Part shown: positions 6,573 through 6,753 of the stretch, piece after piece
Layout of the letters: each line of letters begins with the position of its first letter
Numbering within the stretch: position 1 is the first letter of the stretch
DNA from: JAKZSU01 sp047517485
Lineage (GTDB): Bacteria > Pseudomonadota > Alphaproteobacteria > UBA7887
DNA length: 6,753 nt
Direction of reading: 5' to 3'
Assembly (NCBI GenBank): GCA_047517485.1
Contig: JAKZSU010000177.1
Span: forward strand, 1-6,753
Position numbers and translations under genes: made by a program
Notes under the pieces: model-generated
What the model saw: the letters and a program-made list of their open reading frames with translations, nothing else
The model's database searches: none
What the model was told of the DNA's origin: nothing

Positions 6573-6581
6573 ATTATACCA
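6573..6581 (-). promoter_or_regulatory. Extended -10 promoter of the oxidoreductase gene
   Basis: The minus strand reads TGG-TATAAT (6581-6573), an extended -10 element with a perfect -10 hexamer. The -35 region 17 bp upstream is poor (GGGTCA, 6601-6596), which is usual for extended -10 promoters. Initiation about 7 nt downstream, near 6566, would leave a leader of only about 10 nt before the ATG at 6556, containing a weak AGG. The hexamer lies within an AT-rich inverted repeat, TATTAT (6572-6577) and ATAATA (6589-6594), which could be a regulator site. Confidence 0.55.
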
Positions 6582-6612
6582 AGGGTGGATAATAATGACC
6601 CATTTGATGGCT

Positions 6613-6698
6613 CGAGGTGGTTTTCCGGGTAGGCGCGCCGCGCCGCGCGATGCGGTGCCATCGGGCAAGCGGCGCAACGCACCCGGAAAGCCACCTCG
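6613..6698. repeat. Large imperfect inverted repeat (18-bp arms) of unknown nature
   Basis: Arms at 6613-6630 and 6681-6698 pair over 18 positions with one mismatch (6621/6690). The 50-base interior is very GC-rich and holds shorter complementary segments such as GCGCCGC (6635-6641) and GCGGCGC (6669-6675). It lies between the window edge and the oxidoreductase promoter. It has no poly-T tail in either direction that would make a clear terminator. It may be a REP-like or MITE-like dispersed element or a structured leader of an upstream transcript. Confidence 0.55.
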
Positions 6699-6753
6699 GG
6701 CCACCGAAGGCCGGTCTGCCCAGGGACCAAGGTTCGTCGCTGGCGGCGCAGTT

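Noticed and set aside
6557..6730. In-frame N-terminal extension of the oxidoreductase from a TTG at 6730
   Set aside because: It would place 58 residues before the FAD-binding strand, would run through the palindromic element, and would lie upstream of the extended -10 promoter; ATG 6556 fits the family N-terminus.
1..6753. CRISPR arrays, tRNA or rRNA genes, transposase genes
   Set aside because: I saw no regularly spaced direct repeats, no cloverleaf or rRNA-like sequence, and no transposase or integrase motif on either strand.

Overview
The window reads as a high-GC alphaproteobacterial catabolic and transport locus. This placement is inferred from base composition, the leaderless-type high-GC coding style, a Tat-exported binding protein, TTG start use and the gene mix; no marker gene is present to settle taxonomy. 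Every gene I can support lies on the minus strand, so transcription runs from high to low coordinates.

Right part (6753 down to 3972). An extended -10 promoter (TGG-TATAAT) sits just upstream of a DAO-family FAD-dependent oxidoreductase (5204-6556). It is followed after 38 nt by a family III (CaiB/BaiF, Frc-like) CoA-transferase (3972-5165) that keeps the catalytic Asp at residue 169. Upstream of the promoter is a large imperfect inverted repeat (6613-6698) that belongs to no recognised gene.

Middle (3971 down to 2594). A 253-base regulatory gap holds a perfect 14-bp TetR-type operator palindrome overlapping a plausible -35 box, then two overlapping, mutually exclusive inverted repeats in the predicted leader. 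These precede a PotD-like periplasmic binding protein with a twin-arginine signal (2594-3718). A strong intrinsic terminator (13-bp stem, U6) follows the binding protein and precedes the rest of the transporter operon.

Left part (2460 down to 1). Two PotB/PotC-type permeases overlap by 4 nt. They are followed 2 nt later by a PotA-like ATPase gene that stops after 191 residues, right after the Walker B and D-loop, so the H-loop and the whole C-terminal regulatory region are missing. A new reading frame with a good Shine-Dalgarno starts 63 nt further on and runs out of the window; its SD lies in an 11-bp perfect hairpin.

Together the genes suggest import of a small cationic or N-substituted amine or amino-acid-like solute by a polyamine-type ABC importer, with intracellular processing by a flavin amine oxidase/dehydrogenase-like enzyme and CoA activation by the transferase. 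The substrate is not readable from the sequence. The points most worth a second look are the truncated ATPase and its junction, the SD-sequestering hairpin, the operator and leader structures before the binding protein, and the palindromic element at the right edge.
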